Positions 1-12,281 of a stretch of 64,000 nt of DNA are shown piece after piece. The notes beneath the pieces are model-generated. The model saw nothing but the letters and a program-made list of their open reading frames with translations. It ran no database searches and was not told the DNA's origin. The stretch is from Cinnamomum chago (Eukaryota > Streptophyta > Magnoliopsida > Laurales > Lauraceae): the NCBI GenBank assembly GCA_038049695.1, contig CP142451.1:12460001-12524000 (forward strand). Direction: 5' to 3'. The translations under genes and the position numbers were made by a program. How positions within the stretch are numbered: position 1 is the stretch's first letter; every line of letters begins with the position of its first letter.

Positions 1-539
1 TCTAATCACTTTTGGCTAAAGTAGTCACTAAACTACGTGCATTACTTTATCGGGCCAAGCTTGGTTGAGATATGTGATTTCAATCACTTAATCCAAGCCT
101 AGCCGATTTATAGAAATGGGCCAATGATTTAGATCCAGGCTCAGCCTAACTACTAAAATCCAAAGTCTAGTACTCGACCCAATTAGGGGAGCTGGGGAGC
201 ATCCCTGGAGAAAAGGTTACTGAGTGTGCATTATTATTTCCTAAGGATTAGTAGCAAATAATTAAATTTAGTAGAGGAAAACCTTAAGATGGTAGGCCTC
301 ATCTCATGTCTGATAACTTTATTGCTGCTTCTTATGTGAAAACTCAAAATCAAGGGTTATTGAAATGATCATGACCATGGCGGTCAACAAGGCCCTAACC
401 CCAAAATCAAGGGTTTGCTTTTTTGATAAGTTTCTTCTTCCTTTTTTTTTTTTTTTTGAAAAGTGGTTTTTGAAATGAAATAACAACAATTAATCTGAAC
501 TCTAAAGTCCAAATGAGCTTATAGATTGAAACCTTCAAA
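1..539. other. Intergenic, no gene seen
   Basis: AT-rich plant noncoding DNA with a short poly-T run near 437-456. No coding exon, RNA gene or clear transposon end is visible. The LTR homology of the neighbouring Ty3-type element stops abruptly at about 540, so this sequence was joined to it by a later truncation or rearrangement. Confidence 0.5.
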
Positions 540-1171
540 CCATTTCTCCATCCCACAGGCATACTTGCTACATAGTAGAGATATGTGTCACCCATTGTTT
601 CTCACCTCCTGGGTATAAACGTCCGAGAATGAGGAAATGGACATTTTGACACCTTCTCGGATCCCAATGCACAAATTCTTTCACACAATGATTGTTCAAC
701 ATGTTTTCCATGTTTTCAATGCATTGAACATGCATTAGTCTCCAAAAATCACGAGGTTGGTCGAGGGGTGAAAACCTGTCGCACGCAGCACCTGTACGAC
801 ATCGACCGCAGCACCCGCAACATCTACACGACGTCGACCGCAGCACCCACAGCACCTGCACGTCTACGTTCACAGCAACACAGCACAACGTATGCACACT
901 CCACGTGCAACGCAATACTGCACACACCACGTGCAATACAGCACGTCGTCCACGTCCATTGCTGCACAGCATTAGCAGGCACCGATATTCATCGCACCAG
1001 CAACTGAAGAGTGATATTCCTCCGCACCAAGGGATTCATATGCAATGTTTAGCATCCAAATCACAATCCATATGCACCAATGAACTGTTTGTGCAATAGT
1101 TAGGTCTAGGAGCACCCAAACCACCGCACCATCTGCGCACCAACGCAGTATCATCATTTTAGGGGCTAACA
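540..1171 (-). repeat. 3' LTR of the gag-only Ty3-type element, truncated
   Basis: Direct repeat of 4096-4718, beginning TGTTAGCC on the minus strand next to a purine tract. Only the first 630 bp or so are present; homology stops at about 540. Confidence 0.75.
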
Positions 1172-1186
1172 GACCTCCCCCACCTG

Positions 1187-1967
1187 ATTCAACTGACGTC
1201 TTCGTCTGGTGTTTGAAGAAAACCACATGACACACAATTGGGTTTTCTTCACCTATTGTTACAGACTCCTACTGCCTACAACAGAAAATAAAAACTTGCC
1301 AAATGCACCAACACTTGGTCTTATTACATCATTCAAGTGCTTACATCACATAAGTTACATGAACAATAATAAAAATTACAATTGTTTTACATGAACAAAA
1401 GTACATCAGACACTCAAGTCTCTCTCCCTGCACTTCCAAGTTCATCTTCACAGTCCATCAGCAATCCCTTGCTGCGTGCATCGACTCCAACCGAAGCACT
1501 CATCCTTCACACACTGCACCAACAGTGTTTACTGGTCCAAAATTGTAATCAAACAACACCTACTGTTACAAATCACAACCTTCTTCACGAACCAGTTGAT
1601 AAGTTTTACCTCCTAGATTCACCTAAGAGGCTGGAATTTGACCACAAACTGCGGTTTTGAAGCGTCACCAAACGCCCAAATCAACAGTATTTGCTGTGTG
1701 GTACCCCTACACCACTACGGAAATTACCAATTCTCCTAGGTTGTTCTTATACCGAGTAAAAACAAAACATCATCATGGTGCACCAACACCAATCTCTGGT
1801 GACAAAGCTTCAAAGCAACCTAGCAACAGGGTTTGGCCAGTGATCCTCTGTTGACCAAAAGAATAACTACTGTCTCACATTGTAGTCCCCTCCTAAGACA
1901 AACAACTCCATGCAAACTACAATTCATTCTTGGTCTCAATCACCACCAAACTTTGGGAAGAAGACTG
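1187..1967. other. Noncoding internal region of the gag-only element
   Basis: About 780 bp between the gag stop and the purine tract. No pol-like reading frame is visible on either strand; the short frames here resemble no family I know. This is the 3' internal region of the Ty3-type element. Confidence 0.55.
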
Positions 1968-3080
1968 TTAGGTTCCACCTAACAGTTGCATAGGATTCAC
2001 CCTAACAGGTACCTCTCCTTGCTCCGGTTCAGCAACTAAGGCATTCAGACTCTCCTTCTTAGGACAATCCCGCGCTCGATGCGGTCCTTGGCAGATGAAG
2101 CACCCAAAGTTGGCCTTTGCAGGCTTTCCTTGTTCCCCACTGCCATTGGACTGTTTGTCCTTGCCATCATCATCGTTTCCATTCTTCTTTTTCCCATTCT
2201 TTGATCCTTTGGACTTGGACTTCTCAACATCTGAGGCCTCTGCCCGTTCAGACCTGTAGTCCACCAATGCCTCTGTAGCAGCAATTGTAGTAGGCACATC
2301 CTTCACATTCTGGCGTCGCAATTCAGCCTGAGCCCACCCTTGCAAACCAGTCATAAAATCCCACCCCTGCAGACCAGTCATAAAATTAAACAGTTTGTCA
2401 TCCTCAAACATGTTTTTCACATCAAGCATGAGAGAGGAAAACTGTTTAACATATTCCCGAATTGCGCCAGTATGTTTCAGTTTCCTAAGTGCCTCACGTG
2501 CCGTCCAGGCCACGTTACAAGGCAAGAATTGATCCTTCAATTCCTTCTTCAGACTTTGCCACGATGTGATCTCCGCACGACCTGCCTCCTGGTCGTTGTC
2601 TACACACGTTCGCCACCAAAGCTTTGCGTCACCGGCAAGATACCTGCTAGCAATTGTCACCATTTCTTTTGCAGGAGTATGAACAACCTTGAAATACTGT
2701 TCCACATCCCAAAGAAAATTCTCCAGATCCTTTGCACTACAAGCACCAGAGAAGGCTTTTGGTTCAGGAACCTTGACTTTTCTCCTTTCTGAACCAGCAA
2801 CTGAACCATGAATGACCCTTTTCACCAGGGTCAATTCACTGGAGAAAGAATCGAACTGCTGCTGCACATGTTCCGTCCAAGACAGGACGTCTGCAAGCAG
2901 TTCCTCCAACTGTGCAGAACGTTCTTTCAGCAATTCCTCAATAGATTCTGCCCTCTCTGCCAATATCGTCAGCTTGGGGCCAAAGGTAATCTGCAGAGTG
3001 TTTGCATCGTTCAAGTCTTCAACCTTCTCTTTCAGTTGAAGCACATGCTCTCGAACTTGTTTCAATGCTGACTTTGACAT
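1968..3080 (-). CDS. Ty3-type Gag protein of the non-autonomous element
   Basis: A 370-codon frame that looks whole. Residues about 1-95 are rich in charged heptad-like sequence (probable coiled coil). The central part carries the retrotransposon gag domain (WW and FLPCN-type motifs, residues about 120-260). A lysine-rich linker then leads to a C-terminal CCHC-type zinc knuckle (CFICQGPHRARDC). Gag normally forms the virus-like particle and binds the RNA. The protein ends soon after the knuckle and no pol domain follows, so any movement would depend on enzymes from another element. Assignment rests on domain pattern; the Ty3 lineage was not resolved. Confidence 0.8.
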   Translation of the reverse strand: MSKSALKQVREHVLQLKEKVEDLNDANTLQITFGPKLTILAERAESIEELLKERSAQLEELLADVLSWTEHVQQQFDSFSSELTLVKRVIHGSVAGSERRKVKVPEPKAFSGACSAKDLENFLWDVEQYFKVVHTPAKEMVTIASRYLAGDAKLWWRTCVDNDQEAGRAEITSWQSLKKELKDQFLPCNVAWTAREALRKLKHTGAIREYVKQFSSLMLDVKNMFEDDKLFNFMTGLQGWDFMTGLQGWAQAELRRQNVKDVPTTIAATEALVDYRSERAEASDVEKSKSKGSKNGKKKNGNDDDGKDKQSNGSGEQGKPAKANFGCFICQGPHRARDCPKKESLNALVAEPEQGEVPVRVNPMQLLGGT

Positions 3081-3135
3081 GATCAGCAGACTGAAATTAC
3101 CACTAGTTCACCGAAACTGAGGCTCTGATACCAGT

Positions 3136-4718
3136 TGTCACGGGGTAAATTTTTCACCTAAAATTTTTCTCCATGTGGCGTTAACGATACCAGCCACTAG
3201 CCAGCCAACCAACAAACACATAAGCAACACAGTAAAGGAATAGGAAGAAGACAATTGCAGACAACACAATGCAATGGAAATCACTTGATTAAATTTGGCA
3301 CTAGCCCTCTTTCATTAATCAAAACTATGGGACTAGCCCTTACAAAGAATTAACACCACTAACTCTCTGTAAAACTCATAACAAAGACCCTCCTGAATCC
3401 CTGTTACAAACCCTCGCCTTCAATTTTTTCTCAAGCTATCACACTCGCAGTGTGTGAGACACCCTCTGTCTTTGTCATAGTGAGACACTCTCTCTGCTTC
3501 CCCTCACAGTGAGATTCTCTCTGTCTCCTGCACCATGACACTCACTCCTTCGGATCTGCAACCATGCAGTCCCTTTTATACAAGTCTCTGGCCAGTCAAC
3601 CATTGCCACCAAGGCTAACTGTCTGCCAACTTGGCCCCAACAACAATTGCCAACTCCTTGCTGGAAATAACTCCCTGAATAGCATTTTGTCTGAGTAGTT
3701 ACATGCCACCTGCCATGCATCTGTTGGTCCAAGTAGTTCTCCACACGTCCAACACACTTCACAGGCCAAACTGCCTTGGTAGTTTCTCAAACCACCCACC
3801 CAAGTGGCTGCCAAGTCATCTCCAAGCCAACCAGCAATTGTCTATGTGGAAGGGCATGCCACACAGCACCAACTGTGCCTTCCACGTGAGTTGCACCAAC
3901 CCCAGCACAAGGGAAACGAGCCCCATGCACCAATCCAGCATGCCACTGCGTCTGTTTAGGCCACGCGGGCCCAGGCACGAGGGTGTGGACCCCACGCACC
4001 AAAATCACCACCAAGGCTCACCAATGCTCAACAGAGGCCACCAAGGTCATTGGTAAGCTACACAGTCCATATCGTGCACCAACAGCGTCCACCGTCCATT
4101 TTTCCATCCCATGGGCATACCTGCTACATAGTAGAGATATGTGTCACCCATTGTTTCTCACCTCCTGGGTATAAACGTCCGAGAATGTGGAAATTGACAT
4201 TTTGACACCTTTTCGGATCCCAATGCACAAATCTTTTCACACAATGATTGTTCTATATGTATCCCATGTTTTCAATGCATTGGACATGCATTAGTCTCCA
4301 AAAATCACAAGGTTGGTCGAGGGGTGAAAACCTGTCGCACACAGCACCTGTACGACGTCGACTGCAGCACCCGCAACATCTGCACGACGTCGACCGCAGC
4401 ACCTGCACGTCTACGTTCACAGCAACATAGCAAAACGTTTGCACACTTCACGTGCAACGCAATACTACACACACCACGTGCAGTACAACACGTCGTCCAC
4501 GTCCATTGCTGCACAGCATTAGCAGGCACCGGCGTTCATCGCATCAGCGACTGAAGGATGATATTCCTCCGCCCCAAGGGATTCATATGCAGCGTTTAGC
4601 ATTCAAATCACAGTCCACATACACCAATGTACTGTTTATGCAATGGTTAGGTCTAGGAGCACCCAAACCACCGCACCATCTGCGCACCAACGCAGTGTCA
4701 CCATTTTAGGGGCTAACA
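3136..4718 (-). repeat. 5' LTR of the gag-only Ty3-type element
   Basis: About 1,583 bp with TG...CA ends on the minus strand. Positions 4096-4718 are a direct repeat of 540-1171. The region 4340-4560 is dense in ACGT cores (CACGTG, GACGTC and related words). Short antisense frames through this stretch are composition effects, not genes. Confidence 0.75.
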
Positions 4719-4833
4719 ACATGCCAGACGGTTCATGATCTATGTGCACTCCAAGATGATGATAGGTAGGTAATTTTTCTTTCAATTGGTAATTTGCAAC
4801 TGTGCAGATAAGTTAAAATTGGTTGGGACTTGG

Positions 4834-5246
4834 TGTTGGACCGAATTATGTGGCCCACATGTCAATCCAAAATTTCAGTTATCCCTCGTTTCAATTTTCC
4901 TTAAATGAGATTAATTCTTTCCTTGGTAACTGCCATCTAAGTTAATTGAGGGTTAAAAGGTATTTATTCTCTTCTTAATGGAAGGAGAGATTTAGGGCCT
5001 ATAAAAGGCAACCTGAGTTACTCTCTTGGCTACGATTGTTTTCTCTGCAACCATCACTTACCGGAGAAGAAAAGACAAGGCACAAGAGAATTGTGATTCC
5101 TCATTGAAGACCAACCTTCTGTTGGATCAGAGTTTGAAGATGACACAATCAAGTACCATTTTACTACTCTACTGGTTTAAATTATATGATTACAGTATTA
5201 TTGAATTGATTCCAGAGAGGATTTACAAACCCAATATTTTCTAACA
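4834..5246 (+). repeat. 5' LTR of the copia element
   Basis: 413 bp, TG...CA ends, nearly identical to 11862-12281. TATAAAAGG at about 5000 is a good TATA-box candidate for the element's transcript. Confidence 0.95.
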
Positions 5247-7340
5247 TTTGGTATCAGAGTTGCATGGTTTCAATACAATGATCTATTATCGTTTTATGGG
5301 GGCTTTCTGGTTTCTTCCGGGAATAAAAAAACCAAATACCCAGAGGAAAGAAATTTTGGGTATTTGATAAAGGGTATTCAATTTATTGAATAATAATAGC
5401 TTAAAAAATGAGGATTACAGTGCCCAACCCAATCTGAAAGAGATGGGAAGAAAAGATTTATTTTATATCATTTAAATTATTTTTATTTAAGAATTACATT
5501 AGAGATTTTTTATCTCATATTTTGTTACTGTTATCATTTTTTGGGCTTGTCAGTAGCATAATCATAATAATATGAAAGTATCTCAAAAAAAAAAAAAAAA
5601 AAAAAAAAAAGGGTTGTGCGCTGTCCTGCGCGTGTTCTGTGCGCAAGACAGCGCACGATATGCATAAGTCCTGTGCAAGTAAATCTTCATCATAATCTCA
5701 TAATCGGTGACAGTGCCTGTTTGGTTTTTTTTTATGTGACTGGGCCGGGCCAGGAAGGTCGGGTCAACCCGACCTTTAAGCCCAGCCTGTCTACTCAAGC
5801 TGTTTGGACTGGGTCAGTTTCTGTTTCAGCCCAACCCGACCCGACCCAGTCTATCCATTTCTGAGTTTTGGACTGGGTCAGGTTCTGGTCTGAGGCTCTG
5901 AGCCAGTTTCTGGGCCAATGGTGGGTTGGGCCTGACCCGTTAATGGCCCACTAAGCTATTTCAGTTTTGGAGAATTTTTTCCAACTGGACCCACTTATTA
6001 GACGGTACATATTTGTACATTCAATTGACCAAAATAAGCTTCATAAGTGACCCAAATCAAAGTTTAAAAGTTAACCCTGAAATATGAAATTGTAAATTAT
6101 AGTATGATCGATGGTTCTGATTATTCTGATAATATATATATTTTTTACCATCAAATCATTCTATCAAACATTAATAGGGTCTAATTGTATTCTGAAAATT
6201 TTATTGAGCATTGATTGGTCAAGATCAAGTTAGATTGATCATTAAAGTTTGATTCTAATTATTCATATATATATATATATATATTGTTTATTCAATCCAA
6301 TCATAGCCGTTAAATTGATAGTGTTGGCCATAAATAATATTCTGAATTCATTGATTAATTTCAGAATTGAACGGATTGGTCAATAATATACGGTCCAGAT
6401 CTTATTTTGATCATAAAAGACACATTTGGATACGGATTTACGATCCGTTTTCTTCTATGTATTGATGGCATTGAAATCTATCACATGGACAGATCTGATG
6501 GACTGATTAATCACTCTAAATTAGAGCATATTTTATTTTAACATTATGTTTAACTCCTTTTTGCTACTTCCGCTGTAAATCTTACTTATTTAGCAATATC
6601 AAAGTTCTATTTTTATTGTTAATATTCAAATATGCTCACTATAGTTTAATATTTAGAGTTATTTATTTCTTGGATTGGATGGATGTATAGTTATGTTGAA
6701 TCAATTAAAGATATTAGGTATTGATCAATGATCAATTAATGATAATTTGACCATTGATTTATGAAATGATGCTTAATCAACTTAAATGTGATATAATAAA
6801 GTTATTCGGAAATTATGTAATGGTGCATGGACCAATATTTTTGATTGATTGGTTCATCACACTTGATAACCGAATGAACTAAACTTTATCACTTAAGTGT
6901 TGTTATCAATTTAAAGAATTCAACAATTTCTTAACTTGGTACCGCCAAAGCGACCCAATTATAGATAATTGTTTAATTCTTTAAATTGAGTTAAGGTAGT
7001 ATAAACTCTATTGTTTGAATATGACAACACTTAAAATTGCAATTTCATAAAGAAAATGGTTCGATTAAGCCCAAAGGTATGATTGTCCATAATTTGAAAT
7101 TGGAATATGACATGGTTAATAAATGTGTTTTGCTTGTATTTGATTTATACCAAAGGAAGAAATTCAATACAATCAAATAACATATTATAAGCATGCTCAT
7201 ATTAATCAAAGAAAAGTAATATATTTACATATTGTTTTCCAACCCAAAGGTGGCTTTACAATGATGTACATATCACTTTTAAATTTAAGTATATTGCGTA
7301 ACTAAATTCAAAGCATCATATAACTTATTGTTATTTATTT
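5247..7340 (+). other. Untranslated leader of the copia element, with foreign-looking patch
   Basis: About 2.1 kb between the primer-binding site and gag. It contains an A26 tract near 5585-5610, a short GC-rich hairpin (GTGCGCTGT against ACAGCGCAC, 5615-5660) and a GC-rich patch at 5740-5950 full of CCCGACC/GGGTC words. These stand out from the AT-rich remainder and suggest a secondary insertion. An AT dinucleotide run lies near 6265-6285. No gene is seen. Confidence 0.55.
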
Positions 7341-10300
7341 ATTTTCTTCAGTTACAAATTCCATAGCATCACTTTCGACTTTAGGGAATATACCCATGTT
7401 AGGTGGATCAAATTTTATTGAATGGTTGGACATGTTATTGTTAGCCATTACTTACTTGGACCTTGATATGGCTTTGGATTAGCCTAAGCCACCAATGCCC
7501 ACGGATGCGAGCTCAGTTGATGAAAGGGCTAACTATAGTAAATGGATTAAAGCTAATAAGGTTGTGATGAGAATTATTACAAATTCAATTTTGAGGACCA
7601 TTAGAGGTTCCATCGAAGCAAAGGAAAATGCTAAGGACCTACTAGAAGCTATAAAAGGTCAGTTTCAAATAACTGATAAAGCTTTAGGTGCATCCTTGAT
7701 TAGCCGTCTTACAAGTATAAAATATAATGGAACGTTGGGAGTAAGAGAACACATATTTACAATGACAAATATCGCTTCTAAATTGAAAGAAGTTGATATG
7801 ATTGTGTCTGAAAAATATTTGGTGCAATTCATTTTCAATTCTCTTCCTCCCGAGTTTGGCCCATTTAAGGTAGCCTACAACCAGAGCTCAACTCCGTAGT
7901 CACTGAATGAGTTGATCGCAAAAGCTGATCAAGAAGAAAGGAGGCTTAAGGCTGAGGGACAATTAACAGTTAATTATGTCTCTCAAAATAAGTCCAAGGG
8001 AAAAGGAAAAGGCAAAAAGAAAACCAATGTTCAGGAAGCAAAGCCTAACAGGAAAGAGAAAGGTGCACAGAAGAAATGTTTTTTCTGTGAAAAGAATGGA
8101 CATTTCAAGAAGGATTGCCTAAAGCGTAAAAGTTGGTTTGAAAAGAGAGGTAAACATCTATCTTTTGTATGTCAAGAAACCAACTTAGCTAATATCCCAT
8201 CAAATTCTTGGTGGATCGACTCTGGAGCAACCATTCATGTATCTGGTTGTGTGCAGGGATTCCTTTCAAGGCGGACTCCAAATGATAGCGAGAAAACCAT
8301 TACGATGGGGAATAAAAAGGAATCAAGGGTCGAAGCTATAGGCACTTATAGGCTGGTGCTTGACACTGGTCATGTCTTGGATTTAGATAATACTTTCTTG
8401 GTTCCTGATATTTCTAGGAATTTGATTTCAGTTTCCAGACTTGATTGTAATGGATTTCATTTTAACTTTGGACATGGTATTATGCATATTTTTAGCAATA
8501 ATATTTTGATTGGGAAAGGTTATATGTGTGATGGTTTGTATAGATTAAAGTTAGATTCTCTATATGAACAAACTTTACACACACATCGCATTAATTGTGG
8601 ATTGCACATAGGCATGAAAAAAGGGCCACTAAATGAGAACTCATCAAGGTTGTGGCACAAAAGATTAGGGTATATCTCTGAACAGAGAATGAAAAGATTG
8701 GTGACTGATGGTTTATTGCCCAATCTTGATTTCACCGATTATGGTGTTTGTATTGATTGTATAAAGGGAAAACAAACCAATACAAACAAGAAAAGTGCCA
8801 CAAGAAGTTCTGCACCCTTAGAAATTATTCATACAGATACATGTGGTAAAATTCATGTTCCATGTTTTACGGGAGAGGAATACTTTATCACTTTTATAGA
8901 TGATTATTCACGATATTGTTATGTCTATTTGATTAAAGAAAAATCTGATGCTTTAAAAGTTTTCAAGATTTTTAAGGCAGAAGTAGAAAAGCAATTAGAC
9001 ATGAAAATTAAAGTAGTGAGATCCGATAGAGGTGGTGAGTATTATGGTAGATATACTGAATCGGGTCGTAACCCGGACCCATTTGCTAGATTTTTAGAAA
9101 TGGAAGGTATTGTAGCACAGTATACAATGCCGGGCACACCTCAACAAAATGGTGTAGCCGAAAGAAGAAATAGAACGTTAATGGATATCGTAAGGAGTAT
9201 GGTTAGTAACACCAACTTACCCGATTCAATGTGGGGAGAGGCACTAAAGATGACAATGTATGTATCGAATCGTGTTCCTACGAAAGCAGTTCCCAAAACT
9301 CCTTTCGAGTTGTGGATCGGTAGGAAACCCAGCTTAAATCATTTTCGAGTCTGGGGTTGTCCATCTGAAGTGAGAATTTTTAACCCACAAGAAAGGAAAT
9401 TAGACCCTAAAACAATCAGTGGATATTTCATTGGTTATCTTTCATTGGTTATCCGGAAAGGTCTAAAGGGTATAGGTTTTACTGTCCGACCCATACAACT
9501 AGGATTGTTGAATCTGGAAATGCCAAATTTTTAGAAGATCATGAGAAAAGTGGGAGTGATCTTAATAGAACTGTAACTTACAATGAAATAAGGGACCCAC
9601 TAGAGTTGCCTATTGGGCAAAGTAGAGTTATTGTCCCTCTTGATATCATAGTTAATGATTATCAAGAGGAACAACAACCACACAATTTTCCAAATCCCAT
9701 CAATGAGGCAATCCCTGAACAAAATAATGATCCACTTCAAAATACACAACAAAACATCAATGAATCCGATCCGGAGATATTGAGAAGGTCAACTCGAATG
9801 AGAAAACCTGCTATTCCAGAAGACTATGTAGTGTATTTGGAAGAATCTGATATTGGCATTAAAGAAGATCCTAAGACGTTTAAGGAAGCCATTGTAAATG
9901 AGAATTCCGATAAATGGTTAGATGCCATGAATGATGAGTTAGAATCAATGGCCATAAATGAAGTTTGGGATATCGTTGAATTACCCAAGGGTTCCAAGGC
10001 CGTTGGCTGTAAATGGGTCTTTAAGACCAAAAAGGATCCCAAAGGTAAAGTTGAACGGTTTAAAGCCCGACTCGTGGCCAAAGGTTTTACTCAAAGAGAA
10101 GGTATAGAATATCATGAAACCTACTCTCCGGTGTCTAAAAAGGACTCATTTAGAATTGTTATGGCAATTGTAGCTCATTTCAACTTAGAGTTACATCAAA
10201 TGGACGTCAAAACAACGTTTTTAAATGGAGATCTAGAAGAAGAAGTGTATATGGAACAACCTGAAGGTTTCGTGAAAGAAAATGAAAATAAACTAGTTTG

Positions 10301-11441
10301 TAAATTAAAGAAATCGATATATGGTCTTAAACAGGCTTCCAGACAATGATATTTAAAGTTCAATCGCATTATTACATCTTTTGGTTTTATTGAAAATACT
10401 GTTGATCATTGTATATATCTCAAGGTTGGTGGGAGCCGATTCATGATTTTAGTCCTATATGTCGATGATATTTTATTGGCTAGTAATGATCTTGGAATAA
10501 TTTACGAAACTAAGGAATATCTTAAGAACAATTTTGATATGAAAGATATGGGTGAAGCGACCTTTGTAATAGGAATCGAGATTTATCGAGATAGATCTCG
10601 AGGATTACTTGGGTTATCATAGGAAGCCTATATTAAAAATGCACTTAAGAGATTTCGTATGGCAGGGTGTAAGGCACAAAATGTACCTATGACTAAAGGT
10701 GACAAGTTTAGTAAAGAACAATGTCCAAGAAATGAAATTGAAAGGCAACAGATGGAAACTTGTCCTTATGCAGCTGCAATCGGATGTTTAATGTATGCAC
10801 AAACATGCACTAGACCCGATATCAGTTTTGCAGTTGGCATGCTTAGTAGATATCAAAGTGATCCGGGAATGGCACATTGGGTAGGAGTTAAGAAAGTTTT
10901 GCGATACCTTAGTGGCACAATAAATTACATGCTCTCTTACAGAAGGTCCGATCACTTAGATGTGATCGGTTACTCAAATGCTGACTTCACTGGTTGCCTC
11001 GATACAAGAAAGTCGACTTCAGGATACATCTTCCTGTTAGTTGGCGGGACAGTTTCATGGAGAAGTGCAAAACAAACTTTAGTGACTCCATCCACATTTG
11101 ATGCTGAATACGTGGCATGCTTTGAAGCCACGGGTCATGCTCTATGGATACGTGATTTTATCTCAGGACTACGTGTTATGGACACCATTTCTGAGCCCTT
11201 GAAGATTTATGGTGATAATGACGCTGCAAGAAGATTTGCTCAGAAAGACAAGGTTTCCAGTAAATCAAAATTTATGGAAGTTAAATACCTTGTACTAAAA
11301 GAAAAGGTACGAGATCGGTTAGTGTCTGTCGTTGGGATCCCGACAAGCCTCATGATAGCAGATCCTTTGACAAAGGCATTGGCGCCAAAGGACTACAAAG
11401 AGCATGTTAGAAATATGGGCCTGATAGAATTGCCTTGTTAA
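7340..11441 (+). pseudogene. copia gag-pol coding region (broken)
   Basis: Domains in order, with rough spans. Gag lies at about 7340-8000. A CCHC zinc knuckle (CFFCEKNGHFKKDC) is near 8080. Protease with WWIDSGATIHVS is near 8210. The GAG-pre-integrase and integrase core (IDDYSRYCYVYL; GTPQQNGVAERRNRT) span about 8640-9400. Reverse transcriptase (WVFKTKKDPKG; KARLVAKGFTQ; YVDDI) spans about 9990-10560. RNase H is at about 10950-11440. The gene order identifies Ty1-copia. It no longer encodes one continuous polyprotein and is treated here as a fossil. Lineage within copia not assigned. Confidence 0.9.
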
Positions 11442-11861
11442 AGATATGTAAAGATACTGTCATATTTATCACTAAAATAAGATTTCGTATTTTCTTACTT
11501 TATTTTATTGTCACATGTGATTGAAGTGTATAAAGTAAGAAAAATCAAAGAGAAATGACATTATTGTACCCAATAAATAGGATGGCCATGAAAATCATCC
11601 TATTTTACCCTTATTAAGGATTGTGTTAAGTTAGAATGCTAGTGAATTAATTATGGAAGGAAGCACGTCGTTCAAGACATGAAACCGCCATAGTTCTCAT
11701 TGGCAAACTGACTTAATTACAAATCAAAGATTAACATAAAGGTTGAGATGACAATTGTTATTTTAAAATGGTGATCACCAGTCAAAGTCATTTTTGAACT
11801 TAATTTTATTTAAAAATATATATATATTTTTTTTTATGGACATGTGGACCAAGTGGGAGAG

Positions 11862-12281
11862 TGTTGGACCGAATTATGTGGCCCACATGTCAATCCAAAA
11901 TTTTAGTTATCCCTCATTTCAATTTTCCTTAAATGAGATTAATTCTTTCCTTTGGTAACTGCCATCTAAGTTAATTGAGGGTTAAAAGGTATTTATTCTC
12001 TTCTTGATGGAATGAGAGATTTAGGGCCTATAAAAGGCAACCTGAGTTACTCTCTTGGCTACGATTGTTTTCTCTGCAACCATCACTTACCGGAGAAGAA
12101 AAGACAAGGCACAAGAGAGTTGTGATTCCCCATTGAAGACCAACCTTCTGTTGGATCAAAGTTTGAAGATGGCACAATCAGGTACCATTTTACTACTCTA
12201 CTGGTTTAGATTATATGATTACAATATTATTGGATTTGGATTGATTCCAGAGAGGGTTTACAAACCCAATATTTTCTAACA
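11862..12281 (+). repeat. 3' LTR of the copia element
   Basis: 420 bp, near-identical to 4834-5246, preceded by a purine tract and followed by the CTTGG target duplication. Confidence 0.95.

Larger units (their letters stand above)
540..4718 (-). mobile_element. Non-autonomous Ty3-type LTR element with gag only (TR-GAG-like)
   Basis: Read on the minus strand. The 5' LTR is 4718-3136, starting TGTTAGCC and ending GTGACA. It is followed directly by a primer-binding site matching initiator tRNA-Met (TGGTATCAGAGC, complement of 3122-3133). A gag reading frame follows, then about 0.8 kb of noncoding DNA, a purine-rich tract (complement of 1172-1186) and a 3' LTR that starts at 1171. The 3' LTR is cut short: homology ends at about 540, leaving some 630 of about 1,580 bp. 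No protease, reverse transcriptase or integrase is present between the LTRs, which fits the TR-GAG class of non-autonomous elements. The shared LTR part differs at roughly 6% by eye, older than the neighbouring copia element. The right end abuts phospholipase D coding sequence; the matching left target site is missing. Confidence 0.75.
4834..12281 (+). mobile_element. Ty1-copia LTR retrotransposon, structurally complete, coding region broken
   Basis: LTRs at 4834-5246 and 11862-12281 both begin TGTTGG and end TAACA. A 5-bp target duplication CTTGG lies at 4829-4833 and 12282-12286. The primer-binding site (TGGTATCAGAG, from 5249) matches initiator tRNA-Met, and a purine tract (AAGTGGGAGAG) precedes the 3' LTR. 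The domain order of gag, protease, integrase, reverse transcriptase, RNase H is that of Ty1-copia. The coding region is open only in pieces, with a handful of breaks. The LTRs differ at about 12 sites by eye, nearly all transitions, plus small indels: near 3%, so the insertion is probably one to a few million years old depending on the rate assumed. It lies in the last intron of the dead phospholipase D gene. Confidence 0.95.

Noticed and set aside
1-539. Upstream exons of the phospholipase D gene
   Set aside because: Looked for PLD-type sequence left of the Ty3-type element and saw none.
568-972. 134-codon antisense frame
   Set aside because: It lies in the LTR of the Ty3-type element and repeats in the other LTR; low-complexity Cys/Arg-rich translation of the CGCAGCACC repeats, not a gene.
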